Source: Sphingomonas lacusdianchii
GTDB taxonomy: Bacteria > Pseudomonadota > Alphaproteobacteria > Sphingomonadales > Sphingomonadaceae
Length of the DNA: 64,000 bases
Assembly (NCBI RefSeq): GCF_022664395.1
Contig: NZ_JAKRET010000002.1
Span: 186,001 to 250,000 of the forward strand
Direction: 5' to 3'
This document shows positions 1 through 8,537 of this stretch, one piece after another. The translations under genes were made by a program, and so were the position numbers. The notes under the pieces were generated by a model. The model saw nothing but the letters and a program-made list of their open reading frames with translations. It did no database searches and was not told where the DNA came from. Each line of letters starts with the position of its first letter. Positions within the stretch are counted from its first letter, which is position 1.

Positions 1-282
1 GTGCGAGTCGAATTCGATTTCGACCAGACCGGACCGCAGACGTGGGACATCGATGTCGAAACCGACAACGGCCATCTGAAGCTGTCGATGGGCGCATCGC
101 AGATGGCGGTCGACGGGGTCGCGGTCGACGTCGGCGACGAACCCGAATATGCCCGCCTCTATCGCCGCTTCGCCGAATGCCTGCGCGACCGGGTGAGCGA
201 CGTGGACCTGTCGCCTTTCGTCCATGTCAACGACGCGTTCCTGCTGGGCCGCCGGGTGACGGTGGGGGAATTCAGCGAGTAA
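1..282 (+). CDS. Gfo/Idh/MocA-family sugar 1-dehydrogenase, C-terminal part (5' end outside window)
   Basis: Only the last 93 residues are present and the reading frame is open from base 1, so the true start lies upstream. The fragment carries the beta-sheet segment TGPQTWDIDVETD and the tail DLSPFVHVNDAFLLGRR, which match my recollection of D-galactose/L-arabinose 1-dehydrogenases of the Gfo/Idh/MocA fold. These cytoplasmic enzymes oxidise an aldose to its lactone with NAD(P)+ in the non-phosphorylating sugar route. The catalytic Lys-Pro motif lies in the missing N-terminal half, so substrate cannot be checked. The gene ends tail to tail with the next one, overlapping it by 11 bases. Confidence 0.7.
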   Translation: MRVEFDFDQTGPQTWDIDVETDNGHLKLSMGASQMAVDGVAVDVGDEPEYARLYRRFAECLRDRVSDVDLSPFVHVNDAFLLGRRVTVGEFSE

Positions 283-1015
283 CGACCGGTCCGCGCGCCA
301 TCGCATCGGCGATGGCGTCGCGGGCGCGGCCGGCGACCGCCTTGCGCCCCAGTCCGGCCGGATCGAACGGCGGCAGGAACTGGATCGTCAGCCCGATCCG
401 GCCCGGTCGCGCGAGGATACGCGCGGCATTGGTCGTGCCCGGTTCGTCGCCGATCCACGCGACCTCGTGCGCATCGCCGTAATCGAGATAGACCGGCTGC
501 ACCCGCAGGCCCGGCGGCGGCGGATCGATCGCACCGAGCAGCGCGGCCTTGAACGGCAGCAATTCGCCCGGATGTGCCGTCGTCCCTTCCGGAAACACCG
601 TCACCGGATGATCGGCGAGCAGCGCCTGCCGTAGCGTATCGATCTGCCGCGCTACCCCCAGCCGGTCGCCGCGGTCGACAAACAACGTGCGGTTGAGCGT
701 ACACAGCCACCCGACCAGTGGCGCATCGCGCAATTCGCCCTTTGCGACGAACGCGCTGCCGCTGGCCCCGGCAATGGCAAGAATGTCGATCCAGCTCTGG
801 TGATTGGCGAGATACAGCACGTCGCGCGCGACCGGCGTGCCGATCACGGTCGTCCGTACCCCCACCACCCGGGCAATCGCTCCGAGGAAGCGCGGTGGCC
901 ATGGCGAGCGCAACCGCACCATTCGCCAGAGGCCATGCAGTATCAGGTAGAGAAGCAGTGTCGCCAGCATCGCTGCCGCACGCGCCGTCAATCGCAGGCG
1001 CGCGCCGGGCGACAT
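272..1015 (-). CDS. 1-acyl-sn-glycerol-3-phosphate acyltransferase (PlsC-like)
   Basis: A 247-residue membrane-associated acyltransferase. Residues 14-35 form a hydrophobic anchor. The catalytic HX4D box is NHQSWID (His72, Asp77) and the glycerol-phosphate binding motif is FPEGT at about 142-146, both in the usual order and spacing for the LPLAT/PlsC family, which moves an acyl chain to lysophosphatidic acid in phospholipid synthesis. The start lies 4 bases after the stop of fur on the same strand, so the two are probably co-transcribed. The exact acyl acceptor is inferred from the family; ornithine-lipid or other lyso-lipid acyltransferases share these motifs. Confidence 0.85.
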   Translation of the reverse strand: MSPGARLRLTARAAAMLATLLLYLILHGLWRMVRLRSPWPPRFLGAIARVVGVRTTVIGTPVARDVLYLANHQSWIDILAIAGASGSAFVAKGELRDAPLVGWLCTLNRTLFVDRGDRLGVARQIDTLRQALLADHPVTVFPEGTTAHPGELLPFKAALLGAIDPPPPGLRVQPVYLDYGDAHEVAWIGDEPGTTNAARILARPGRIGLTIQFLPPFDPAGLGRKAVAGRARDAIADAMARGPVVTR

Positions 1016-1019
1016 GCGA

Positions 1020-1442
1020 TCAGCCCTTGCGTTCGAGGCTGACGCCGTAAAGTTCCATACGGTGATCGACGAGGCGGAAGCCGAGGCGCTCGGCGATCTG
1101 CTTCTGCAGCAATTCCAGTTCGGGATCGACGAACTCGATGACCCGCCCGCTTTCGACGTCGATCAGATGGTCGTGATGCGCTTCGGGTGCCGGCTCGTAC
1201 CGGGCGCGCCCGTCGCCGAAATCATGGCGGTCGAGAATGCCGGCCTCTTCGAACAGGCGGACGGTGCGATACACTGTCGCGATCGAAATGCCCGGATCGA
1301 TCGCCGATGCCCGCTCATAGACCTTCTCGACATCGGGATGGTCGTCGGCTTCGGACAGCACGCGTGCGATCACGCGGCGCTGTTCGGTGATGCGCAGCCC
1401 TTTTTGTTGGCACAATGCTTCGAGGTCGATCTTGCGGGGCAT
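1020..1442 (-). CDS. fur: Fur-family ferric uptake regulator
   Basis: A 140-residue protein starting MPRKIDLEALC. The N-terminal winged helix contains the family segment GISIATVYRTVRLFEEAGI, and the metal-binding dimer domain follows with APEAHHDHLIDVESG and DHRMELYG. The CxxC pair found after HHDHLI in E. coli Fur is absent (DVESG instead), as is common in alphaproteobacterial Fur/Mur proteins. The frame is open for another 74 codons upstream, but 140 residues fits the family and the extension looks non-coding. It sits between mucR and the acyltransferase. Iron versus manganese sensing cannot be told from sequence alone. Confidence 0.9.
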   Translation of the reverse strand: MPRKIDLEALCQQKGLRITEQRRVIARVLSEADDHPDVEKVYERASAIDPGISIATVYRTVRLFEEAGILDRHDFGDGRARYEPAPEAHHDHLIDVESGRVIEFVDPELELLQKQIAERLGFRLVDHRMELYGVSLERKG

Positions 1443-1558
1443 GCGGTCCTGTACGTCCAGAGGAGGTGCGCCGACACTAACGCGCCCTGCCGCCGAGTGA
1501 AAGCCGCTAAGTGGCGTCGGGGCCGTCATCGGTCCGAACCGACGCGGCCCCGCGCGGA

Positions 1559-1972
1559 TCAACGCGTGCGGCGTTGCGTGCCCAGACCGATTTTCTTCGC
1601 CAGCGTGCGACGCTGTTCGGCATAGTTGGGCGCGACCATCGGATAGTCGGCGGGCAGGTTCCACTTGGCGCGATATTGTTCGGGCGTAAGATTGTAATGC
1701 GTCATCAGGTGACGCTTGAGCATCTTGAGCTTCCGTCCATCCTCCAGACAGACGATGAAGTCGGGCTTCACCGACGCGCGCACTGGCACCGCCGGTTCGG
1801 CGGGCGGGGCGACGGGTTCGGCCGGCGTGCCGAGGTCGTTCAAGGCGTCGTGTACGCTGCGGATCAGGACGGCGATATCGCCGACATCGACATGATTATT
1901 CCCGACATGCGCCGCCACGATGTCCGCGGTCAGGGCAATGAGCGTGTCGTCGCGCTCCGCGTGGATGTCCAT
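1559..1972 (-). CDS. MucR/Ros-family zinc-finger transcriptional regulator
   Basis: A 137-residue regulator. The C-terminal half has the MucR/Ros core: CLEDGRKLKMLKRHLMTHYN, then TPEQYRAKW and DYPMVAPNYAEQRR. The finger has C-x2-D in place of the second cysteine of a classical C2H2 finger, as in many MucR proteins. The family binds AT-rich DNA and silences or controls exopolysaccharide, motility and cell-cycle genes in alphaproteobacteria. The N-terminal half with a proline/alanine linker is variable. An AT-rich inverted repeat lies upstream and may be an autoregulatory site. Confidence 0.9.
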   Translation of the reverse strand: MDIHAERDDTLIALTADIVAAHVGNNHVDVGDIAVLIRSVHDALNDLGTPAEPVAPPAEPAVPVRASVKPDFIVCLEDGRKLKMLKRHLMTHYNLTPEQYRAKWNLPADYPMVAPNYAEQRRTLAKKIGLGTQRRTR

Positions 1973-2042
1973 TCTATTCCCTCTTTACTCAACCGCCCGA
2001 GCGGTTCCCGCCTGATATCGGACCAGAATGGAGGCGGTGCAA

Positions 2043-2070
2043 CAATATTCCCGACTTTTTTAGAATATCG
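2043..2070. promoter_or_regulatory. AT-rich inverted repeat upstream of mucR, possible autoregulatory site
   Basis: CAATATTC and GAATATCG form a 7-8 bp imperfect inverted repeat separated by a 12-base T-rich spacer, in otherwise GC-rich DNA 71 bases before the mucR start. MucR proteins bind AT-rich promoter sites and often their own promoter, so an operator is a reasonable inference. It lies between mucR and the end of rimI, so it could also be part of a weak terminator. Confidence 0.35.
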
Positions 2071-2090
2071 CCGACGTCATTCAGCCTCTG

Positions 2091-2588
2091 TTACATTTTC
2101 GCCGGAACGGGGTCGGAAAGCGATCGGACATAGGTATGGGCGTCAAACCGTTCGCCGCTGCGACCGCCATAATAGTTGCGACGTTCGCCGCATTTGACGA
2201 AGCCTTCGCCGACATATAACCGCGTTGCATCGTTCCCGGCGCGCATCTCCAGACAGACACGCACCGCACCCCGCGACCGCGCTTCGGCAACCGCGCGTTG
2301 CAGCAGCGCCCGCCCGATCCCGCAGCCGCGCCGGTCGGGCAGAACCGCGAGCAACAGCAATTCGGCGTCGTCGGCGACCGTCCGCGTCAGCGCGAAACCC
2401 GCCAGGCCGTCCGCATCCTGCGCCAGCGTCAGCCAGACTCCCGGCAGCGACAGCATGCCAAGGCATTGCGAGGCCGTCCATGCCTCGCCGAAGCGCGGGT
2501 CGAACGCCGCCTGCATGACGCGGTCGACCGCGTCGACATCGGCGGCACTGCCCGTCGCCAGCGCGATGGCGCTCCGCACGTCGCTCAT
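2091..2588 (-). CDS. rimI: RimI-like ribosomal protein/GNAT N-acetyltransferase
   Basis: A 165-residue GNAT enzyme. The acetyl-CoA pyrophosphate loop is RRGCGIGRALLQRAV, followed by GAVRVCLEMRAGNDATRLYV and EGFVKCGERRNYY, which resemble the RimI motifs B and C. RimI acetylates the N-terminal alanine of ribosomal protein S18. Its ATG overlaps the tsaB stop by 4 bases, and the tsaB-rimI pairing is a widespread gene order that supports the name. The N-terminal 30 residues are less typical. Confidence 0.85.
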   Translation of the reverse strand: MSDVRSAIALATGSAADVDAVDRVMQAAFDPRFGEAWTASQCLGMLSLPGVWLTLAQDADGLAGFALTRTVADDAELLLLAVLPDRRGCGIGRALLQRAVAEARSRGAVRVCLEMRAGNDATRLYVGEGFVKCGERRNYYGGRSGERFDAHTYVRSLSDPVPAKM

Positions 2589-3202
2589 GCGCGTACGCTC
2601 GGCACTGCATCGGGCGCCCGGCCATAGAGCGGGGCGGGGGGCAAGCTGCGCTGTTCGGCGCTCAGCAATATCGCATCGGCAGCGTCCGGCAGGCGATCGC
2701 AGGCGGGCAGGGCGGGGTCGATCGTCCGCAACCGGGCAAGGCCCTGACCGACCACGCGCCGGCCGTGCAACGCGGCAACGGCATCGTCCGGTTTGCGGGA
2801 GATGGCGGGGCCATCGGCGATCAGCGCACCGTCGAATCCCTGCTGGAACACTTCACCATGGCCGCCGTCGAGCACCGCGACGATCGCATCGCCGGGCTGT
2901 TCGGCCAATGCGGCGGCGGCGATCGATGCCAGCGACGAATAGCCATGCACCGGCACGCCCCAACCGATGCCGAGTCCGCGCGCCGCCGCCAGCCCGACGC
3001 GGACGCCCGTGAAACTGCCCGGCCCGCAATCGACGAGGATCGCATCGGCGCGGCCGTGGCCGGGTAGTCCGGCAATGATCGGCACCAGTCGTTCGGCATG
3101 GCCGCGCCCGACCACGACATGGTCGCGCGCGATCACCGCGCCATCCTCGATCAATGCCACCGAACAGGCGGCAGTGGCGGTTTCGATGACGAGCGTCCGC
3201 AC
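2585..3202 (-). CDS. tsaB: tRNA threonylcarbamoyladenosine (t6A) biosynthesis protein TsaB
   Basis: A 205-residue ASKHA-fold protein, partner of TsaD and TsaE in forming t6A37 on ANN-decoding tRNAs. Recognisable parts are the N-terminal strand VIETATAACSVALIEDG, RGHAERLVPII and the hallmark GPGSFTGVRVGLAAARGL. A GTG start at 3202 is chosen because homology begins at RTLVIETAT; the open frame extends 51 codons further upstream but is low-complexity and overlaps the neighbour. It is 7 bases downstream of the nitroreductase stop and overlaps rimI by 4 bases, so the genes form one operon. Confidence 0.9.
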   Translation of the reverse strand: MRTLVIETATAACSVALIEDGAVIARDHVVVGRGHAERLVPIIAGLPGHGRADAILVDCGPGSFTGVRVGLAAARGLGIGWGVPVHGYSSLASIAAAALAEQPGDAIVAVLDGGHGEVFQQGFDGALIADGPAISRKPDDAVAALHGRRVVGQGLARLRTIDPALPACDRLPDAADAILLSAEQRSLPPAPLYGRAPDAVPSVRA

Positions 3203-3209
3203 GTACGCG

Positions 3210-3800
3210 TCAGACGACCCGGTTGAACTTCGCGAAATCGGGCCGGGGCGACCGCGGGTGCAATGTGTTCCTGTCGCCATAGCCGAGCGTCGTGATGAAA
3301 TTGGCATGGACCGATGGCGTGTCGGCAAAGAACGCCTTGTCGACCGCGCCGGCATCGAACCCCGACATCGGTCCGGTATCCAGCCCCAGCGCGCGCGCGG
3401 CGAGGATCAGATAGGCACCCTGCAACGACGAATTGCGGAATGCCGATGCCTGCCGCAACTCGGCATTGCCGTCGAACCACGATTTGGCGTCGGCATGCGG
3501 GAGCAGTTCGGGCAGATACTGGTGAAACTCGGTATCCATGCCGATGATCGCCGTGACCGGCGCGGCGCGGATCTTGTCCGGGTTCGTGCCGGTGGCACAT
3601 GCCGCCAGCTTTTCCTTCGCCTCTGCCGAGCTGCACCACAGGATGCGTGCGGGCAGCTGATTGGCGCTGGTCGGACCCCATTTCATCAGGTCCCAGATCG
3701 CCTGAAGATCGGCGTCGGTCACCGGCCGGTCGGTATAATGATTGAAGGTCCGCGCGCTGCGGAACAGGGTATCGAGCGCCTGATCGTCGAGCTTGGCCAT
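3210..3800 (-). CDS. Nitroreductase-family protein, RutE/HadB type (putative malonic semialdehyde reductase)
   Basis: A 196-residue flavoprotein, exactly the usual length of the RutE/HadB branch of nitroreductases. Features are RTFNHYTDRPVTD near the N-terminus (FMN phosphate-binding Arg), MKWGPTSANQLPARI, and GLDTGPMSGFDAGAVD toward the C-terminus. RutE reduces malonic semialdehyde to 3-hydroxypropionate in pyrimidine breakdown. No other rut gene is nearby, so a general NAD(P)H quinone/nitro reductase role is equally possible. Its ATG shares one base with the TAA of the NifU-like gene upstream (TAATG), implying translational coupling. Confidence 0.8.
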   Translation of the reverse strand: MAKLDDQALDTLFRSARTFNHYTDRPVTDADLQAIWDLMKWGPTSANQLPARILWCSSAEAKEKLAACATGTNPDKIRAAPVTAIIGMDTEFHQYLPELLPHADAKSWFDGNAELRQASAFRNSSLQGAYLILAARALGLDTGPMSGFDAGAVDKAFFADTPSVHANFITTLGYGDRNTLHPRSPRPDFAKFNRVV

Positions 3801-4384
3801 TAGACTGCACGAACCTCCGTGACTTCGGGAACATAATATTTGAGCAGTTGCTCGATCCCGTTCTTGAGCGTCGCACTCGACGATGGGCAACCGGAACAGG
3901 CCCCTTGCAGCTGCAGATAGACCTTGCCCTGGTCGAAGCCGCGATAGACGATGTCGCCGCCGTCATTGGCGACCGCGGGGCGGACGCGGGTCTCGATCAG
4001 TTCCTTGATCTGTTCGACGATATCGGCATCGGCAGGATCGTCGGTGAAGCTCGTCTCTTCGGCCGGTACCGAAAAGCCCGCGCTCCCGGTCGGGTTGAAC
4101 AACGGCATGCGTCCGCCGAAATGATCGAGCATCAATGCCAGCACATCGGGCTTCAGGTCGGCCCATTCGCTACCCGGCGCCTTGGTCACCGACACGAAGT
4201 CGCGGCCGAAGAAGACGCCGACCACATCGCCCAGCGCGAACAGCTGCGTCGCGAGCGGCGATGCCTCGGCCTCTTCGGGGCTGGCGAAATCGCGGGTGCC
4301 CGCGTCCATCACGACCTGCCCGGGCAGGAACTTCAGCGTCGCCGGATTGGGCGTGGATTCGGTCTCGATCAACATGGCGCTCAT
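3800..4384 (-). CDS. Nfu-type iron-sulfur cluster scaffold/carrier (NifU-like)
   Basis: A 194-residue protein with two domains: an N-terminal Nfu_N domain starting TESTPNPATLKFLPGQ and a C-terminal NifU domain with the cluster-binding motif CSGCPSSSATLK (CxxC). Such proteins receive Fe-S clusters from SUF or ISC and pass them to client enzymes. Two in-frame ATGs (4384, 4375) are possible; the longer is given. It heads the minus-strand operon with the nitroreductase and tsaB-rimI. The SUF operon about 12 kb away would supply its clusters. Confidence 0.9.
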   Translation of the reverse strand: MSAMLIETESTPNPATLKFLPGQVVMDAGTRDFASPEEAEASPLATQLFALGDVVGVFFGRDFVSVTKAPGSEWADLKPDVLALMLDHFGGRMPLFNPTGSAGFSVPAEETSFTDDPADADIVEQIKELIETRVRPAVANDGGDIVYRGFDQGKVYLQLQGACSGCPSSSATLKNGIEQLLKYYVPEVTEVRAV

Positions 4385-4511
4385 TTGGCGTCCGGCGGAC
4401 AAGGGATCAAGGGCAGGACATGGAAACGCTCCGTTGATGGGGAAGCGCGGCGCGTTGCCTCGATCGTTACGCTCCTGTACGAGCCGGCAACTGCAAGAGG
4501 GGAAGGCACCC

Positions 4512-5231
4512 GTGATCGAGACGCATCTGGCGAAATTGCGCGCGCGCGACACGATTTCGGTGGAGGAGGAACGGGTGATCCGTGACTCGCTGGGGGAGGT
4601 GCGCTCGCTGCCGACGCAGCATACCTGCATCCGCGCCGGCGAACGCCTGCATTCCAGCACGCTGTTGCTGGAAGGATTAATGTGCCGGTACAAGGATTTG
4701 CCAGGCGGTGATCGGCAGATCACCGAACTGCATGTCGCCGGCGACTTCCTCGACCTGCACAGCTTCTCGCTGAAGCAGCTCGACCATAATGTCATGACCC
4801 TCACGCCGTGCCGGGTCGTGCTGGTCCCGCATGCGAAGCTGAAGGACATTACCGAACAGCATCCGCATCTGGCACGCGTCTACTGGTTCCTGACCGCACT
4901 CGATGCCGCGATCCACCGCGAATGGGAATTGTCGCTCGGCCGGCGCAGCGCGATCCAGCGTATCGCGCACCTGATCTGCGAATTGCGCGTCCGGCTGGGA
5001 CTGATCGGGCAGGCCGATGACGATGGCTTCGGACTGCCGCTGACGCAGGCCGACCTGTCCGATTGCACCGGGCTGACCCCGGTGCACGTCAACCGGACGC
5101 TGCGCGACCTGCGGGAGCGTGGCCTGATGGATTTTCGCGGGCGGCGCGTGACGATCACCGACCTGCCGGGATTGCAGGCGATCGCCGAATTCGACGATTC
5201 CTACCTGTATCTGCGTCGCGAAGACCGCTGA
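4512..5231 (+). CDS. Crp/Fnr-family transcriptional regulator
   Basis: A 239-residue regulator with a cyclic-nucleotide-binding-like beta-roll (about 20-125: RDSLGEVRSLPTQHTCIRAG and RQITELHVAGDFLDLHSFSL), a dimer helix (RVYWFLTALDAAIHREW) and a C-terminal winged HTH (LPLTQADLSDCTGLTPVHVN). No FNR-type N-terminal cysteine cluster is visible, so an oxygen-sensing [4Fe-4S] role is unlikely. GTG at 4512 is preferred because a purine-rich ribosome site (agaggggaag) lies 8-17 bases upstream; an in-frame ATG at 4437 would add 25 residues. It is divergent from the Nfu operon. Its ligand is unknown. Confidence 0.85.
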   Translation: MIETHLAKLRARDTISVEEERVIRDSLGEVRSLPTQHTCIRAGERLHSSTLLLEGLMCRYKDLPGGDRQITELHVAGDFLDLHSFSLKQLDHNVMTLTPCRVVLVPHAKLKDITEQHPHLARVYWFLTALDAAIHREWELSLGRRSAIQRIAHLICELRVRLGLIGQADDDGFGLPLTQADLSDCTGLTPVHVNRTLRDLRERGLMDFRGRRVTITDLPGLQAIAEFDDSYLYLRREDR

Positions 5232-5336
5232 TACCGAAACTGAGCGGACGCTGAACGGCGGAACCCCGACAGCTTTATATTTCGCGCCGTTTGTCGATAC
5301 TGGTCGGGGCGTTGCAACGACGCTACACCTTGGCGC

Positions 5337-8240
5337 ATGGCATTTCCGTTCCGCTTGGCCACGGGCGCGTTTTCGACCCTGGCCCTGATCGCCGCGCCGC
5401 TTGCTGCGCAGACCCCGCCCGCATCGCCGGCCCCCGTCCGCCAACTCCCCCCGCTCGAACCGGTGGCGCAGGGGCCGGACACGCCATGGCTGTTCAAGGG
5501 TAGCGACATTCCGCCCGACCGGTCCTGGACCTATGGGGTACTGTCCAACGGTCTGAAATATGCGGTGCGCAAGAATGGCGTACCGCCGGGGCAGATCGCG
5601 ATCCGCGTCGCGATCGGCGCCGGCTCGCTCATGGAAACCGACAGCGAACGCGGCTTCGCCCACCTGATCGAGCATCTGTCGTTCCGTGGTTCGGCCTATG
5701 TCCCCGATGGCGAATCGAAACGGGTGTGGCAGCGGCTCGGCGTCACCTTCGGCTCCGACAGCAACGCATCGACCAGCTTCACGCAGACGGTCTACAAGCT
5801 CGACCTGCCATCGGCGACGCCCGCCGGCCTCGACGAGAGCATGAAGATCCTGTCGGGGATGATGACCGAACCGACGCTCAGCCAGGCGGCACTCGACGCC
5901 GAGCGGCCGGTCGTCCTGTCCGAACAGCGCGAGCAGCCGGGGCCGCAGGTGCGGCTGGGCGATGCGACCCGTGCGCTGTTCTTTGCCGGACAGCCACTCG
6001 CCGACCGCTCGCCGATCGGCAATGTCGATACGCTGCAAGCCGCCACCGCTGCCAGCGTCAAGGCGTTCCACGACCACTGGTATCGTCCCGACCGCGCGAT
6101 CATCGTCATCGCCGGCGACGCCGATCCGGCGATCCTCGAAGCGATGGTGAAGAAGCATTTCTCCGCTTGGGCCGGCACAGGCCCGGCACCGGCCGAGCCG
6201 AAATTCGGATCGCCCAAGGCCGACGAACCGGTCGCGGCGACGGTCAGCGAACCGACCATCCCGACGCTGTTGCAGATGGCGGTGCTCAGGCCGTGGACGG
6301 TCGGCGACGACACGATCGTGTTCAATCAGGAGCGGATGATTGACCAGATCGGGTTGCGGATACTCAACCGGCGGCTGGAGAGTCGGGCGCGCAGTGGCGG
6401 CAGTTTCATCTCCGCGGGCGCCAATCTCGACGACGTGTCGCGATCGGCGAACATCACGCAGGTGTCGATCCTGCCGCTGGGCGACGACTGGGCGGCAGCT
6501 TTGCGCGACGTGCGACAGGCGATCGCCGATGCGATCCGCACCCCGCCGACCCAGGCCGAGATCGACCGCGAGGTCGCCGAGATCCGCGCCGGCATGGAAA
6601 ACGAGGTCCGTACCGCGCCGGTGACGGCGGGCGCGCTGCTCGCCGATAATCTGATCGCCGCGACCGATATCCGCGAGACCGTGGCCGGGCCGGAAACGTC
6701 GCTGCGTATCTTCGAAGGCGCGGTGACCAAGAAGTTCTTCACCCCCGCCCGGGTGCAGGCGGCGACGAAGAAGGTGTTCGAAGGGACCGCCACCCGCGCG
6801 CTGGTCAACACCCGCACTCCCGATCCGACGACGCTGGCGAAGCTGACCGCCGCGCTCAACGAAAAGGTCACCGGCACCAACGCGAAGCGCGGCGGGCAGG
6901 CGGCGATCGGCTTCGATCGCCTCGCCCCGCTCGGCAAGCCCGGCACGATCGCCACGCGCAGCATGGCGCTCCCCGATCCGCCGGTCGAGCGCGTCGACTT
7001 CGCCAATGGATCGTCGCTGCTGCTGTTCCCGAACGAGTCCGAGACGGGCAAGGTCTATGTCCGGGTCCGCTTCGGCCGGGGACTGAACGCGCTGCCCACC
7101 GATCGCCGGACCCCGGCCTTCGCCGCCGATCTCGCGCTGGTCGCCTCGGGCATCCAGACGCCGAAAGGCGTGCTGGGGCAGGAGGAACTCGACCGGCTGA
7201 CCGGCGGGCGGCAGATCGGATTGTCGTTCGGCATCGACGACGACGCCTTCATCATGGCCGGCACGACCACCGCCGCCGACCTGACCGATCAGTTGAAGCT
7301 GATCGCCGCCAAGCTGCAATCGCCGGCATGGGACCCCAGGCCAGTGGCGCGGGCGCGGGCGGTGATGCTCGCCAGCTACGACGCGCTGGGTGCTTCGCCC
7401 GACGGCGTCATGGGCCGCGATCTCGAAGGACTGCTGCACGCCGGCGACGCACGCTGGGTCAGCCCCGACCGCAAGGATATCGAAGCGCTGACCCCCGCCA
7501 GCTTCAAGGCGTTCTGGGCGCCGCTGCTCGCGACCGGCCCGATTGAGGTGCAGGTGTTCGGCGACGTCCCGCAACAGGCGGCGATCGATGCAGTCGCCGC
7601 GACGATCGGGGCCATGACCAAGCGCCCGGCGGATACCAGCCCGCCACCGTCGGTCCGATTCCCCGAACATGTCGCGCAGCCGGTGACGCGCACCCATGGC
7701 GGCCAGCCCAATCAGGCGGCGGCGGCGATCGCATGGCCGACCGGCGGCGGCAGCGCCGGCCTGACCGAAAGCCGCAAGCTGGAGGTGCTGGCGGCGGTGT
7801 TCCGCGACCGCCTGCTCGACCGGCTGCGCAGCCAGGCGGGGGTCAGCTATTCGCCGAACGTCGACAATAACTGGCCGGTCGGGCTGCCGGGCGGCGGGCG
7901 GATCATGGCGATCGGCATGGTGCCGCCCGACCGGACCGGCTTCTTCTTCGACCTCGCGCGCGAACTCGCCGCCGATCTGGTCAAGACCCCCGTGCCGGCC
8001 GATGAACTCGACCGCGCCAAGCTGCCGGTGATCCAGCTGATCGCCCGCATGTCGAGCGGCAACATGTTCTGGATGAACCAGACGCAGGGCGGTACCCGCG
8101 ATCCGGCCCGGCTGGCGGCGATCCCCGGCATCATCAACGACATCCGCGGCACGACGCCCGAGGAATTGCAGGCACTCGCCGCAAAGTACCTTGTCCCCTC
8201 CAAGGACTGGTCGATGGCTGTGGTCCCGGAGAAGAAATAA
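5337..8240 (+). CDS. Secreted M16-family zinc metallopeptidase (pitrilysin type)
   Basis: A 967-residue exported protein with signal peptide MAFPFRLATGAFSTLALIAA ending near PLAAQ. The inverted zinc motif HLIEH (His109-His113) sits in GFAHLIEHLSFRGSA, and a downstream acidic segment ALDAERPVVLSEQRE can supply the third ligand. Two M16 halves follow (about 60-500 and 530-950); only the first keeps HxxEH, as in other processing-peptidase-like M16 enzymes. It degrades or processes peptides in the periplasm or outer membrane. The gene stands alone, and its stop is followed at once by hairpin repeats. Confidence 0.92.
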   Translation: MAFPFRLATGAFSTLALIAAPLAAQTPPASPAPVRQLPPLEPVAQGPDTPWLFKGSDIPPDRSWTYGVLSNGLKYAVRKNGVPPGQIAIRVAIGAGSLMETDSERGFAHLIEHLSFRGSAYVPDGESKRVWQRLGVTFGSDSNASTSFTQTVYKLDLPSATPAGLDESMKILSGMMTEPTLSQAALDAERPVVLSEQREQPGPQVRLGDATRALFFAGQPLADRSPIGNVDTLQAATAASVKAFHDHWYRPDRAIIVIAGDADPAILEAMVKKHFSAWAGTGPAPAEPKFGSPKADEPVAATVSEPTIPTLLQMAVLRPWTVGDDTIVFNQERMIDQIGLRILNRRLESRARSGGSFISAGANLDDVSRSANITQVSILPLGDDWAAALRDVRQAIADAIRTPPTQAEIDREVAEIRAGMENEVRTAPVTAGALLADNLIAATDIRETVAGPETSLRIFEGAVTKKFFTPARVQAATKKVFEGTATRALVNTRTPDPTTLAKLTAALNEKVTGTNAKRGGQAAIGFDRLAPLGKPGTIATRSMALPDPPVERVDFANGSSLLLFPNESETGKVYVRVRFGRGLNALPTDRRTPAFAADLALVASGIQTPKGVLGQEELDRLTGGRQIGLSFGIDDDAFIMAGTTTAADLTDQLKLIAAKLQSPAWDPRPVARARAVMLASYDALGASPDGVMGRDLEGLLHAGDARWVSPDRKDIEALTPASFKAFWAPLLATGPIEVQVFGDVPQQAAIDAVAATIGAMTKRPADTSPPPSVRFPEHVAQPVTRTHGGQPNQAAAAIAWPTGGGSAGLTESRKLEVLAAVFRDRLLDRLRSQAGVSYSPNVDNNWPVGLPGGGRIMAIGMVPPDRTGFFFDLARELAADLVKTPVPADELDRAKLPVIQLIARMSSGNMFWMNQTQGGTRDPARLAAIPGIINDIRGTTPEELQALAAKYLVPSKDWSMAVVPEKK

Positions 8241-8241
8241 T

Positions 8242-8281
8242 CCTCCCCGCGCTGCGGGGAGGGAGGCCATCCGCAGGATGG
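8242..8281. repeat. Two adjacent hairpins after the M16 peptidase gene
   Basis: A 9-bp perfect stem with a 3-base loop (CCTCCCCGC-gct-GCGGGGAGG) starts two bases after the M16 stop codon and is followed by CCATCC-gca-GGATGG. There is no T-run, so these are repeat-type hairpins that may act as an mRNA 3' end stabiliser rather than a classical terminator. Confidence 0.55.
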
Positions 8282-8327
8282 TGGAGGGGGGGCGTCCACA
8301 GGCGTCCCCCTTCGTTACAAGAAGATC

Positions 8328-8517
8328 GGTTCACGCGAAGGCGCGAAGGCGCAAAGTAGAGTTGGTTCGCGCAGAGGCGCAGAGGCGCGGAGGGGTTGCG
8401 TGCGTTGCTCGATCGCCCGCGTAAGCGGCCTTAGCACTCCGCTGTCCCGTCGCGGACGGTCTCCCGTCCGTAAAGCGCCTGCCCGGAACGCAACCCCTCC
8501 GCGCCTCCGCGCGAACC
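8328..8517. repeat. Palindromic MITE-like element, copy 1
   Basis: The left side holds two arm motifs, GGTTCACGCGAAGGCGCGAA (from 8329) and GGTTCGCGCAGAGGCGCAGA (from 8364, running to 8400 with GGAGGGGTTGCG). The right arm at 8489-8517 is the reverse complement of the second arm except for one missing 8-base unit and a single substitution. The arms are made of 8-base units (ggcgcgaa, ggcgcaga). The core holds AGCGGCCTT (8424-8432) and GGTCTCCCGT (8458-8467), both also present in copies at 14.3 kb (reversed) and 42.1 kb. No coding sequence is seen inside. Together with the hairpins before it, this fills the interval between the M16 gene and the MFS gene. Confidence 0.75.
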
Positions 8518-8537
8518 CCTTCCTCTACTTCAAGGAA

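Noticed and set aside
4677..8270. A 1197-codon open frame on the minus strand opposite the M16 peptidase and Crp/Fnr genes
   Set aside because: It is a GC-rich mirror frame; the plus-strand genes have clear motifs and signal peptide, and the minus frame has arginine-rich, low-complexity sequence and no homology.
8328..8400. Tandem GCGAAGGC-type units as a possible CRISPR
   Set aside because: Units of 8 bases without spacers, arranged as inverted arms; no cas genes.
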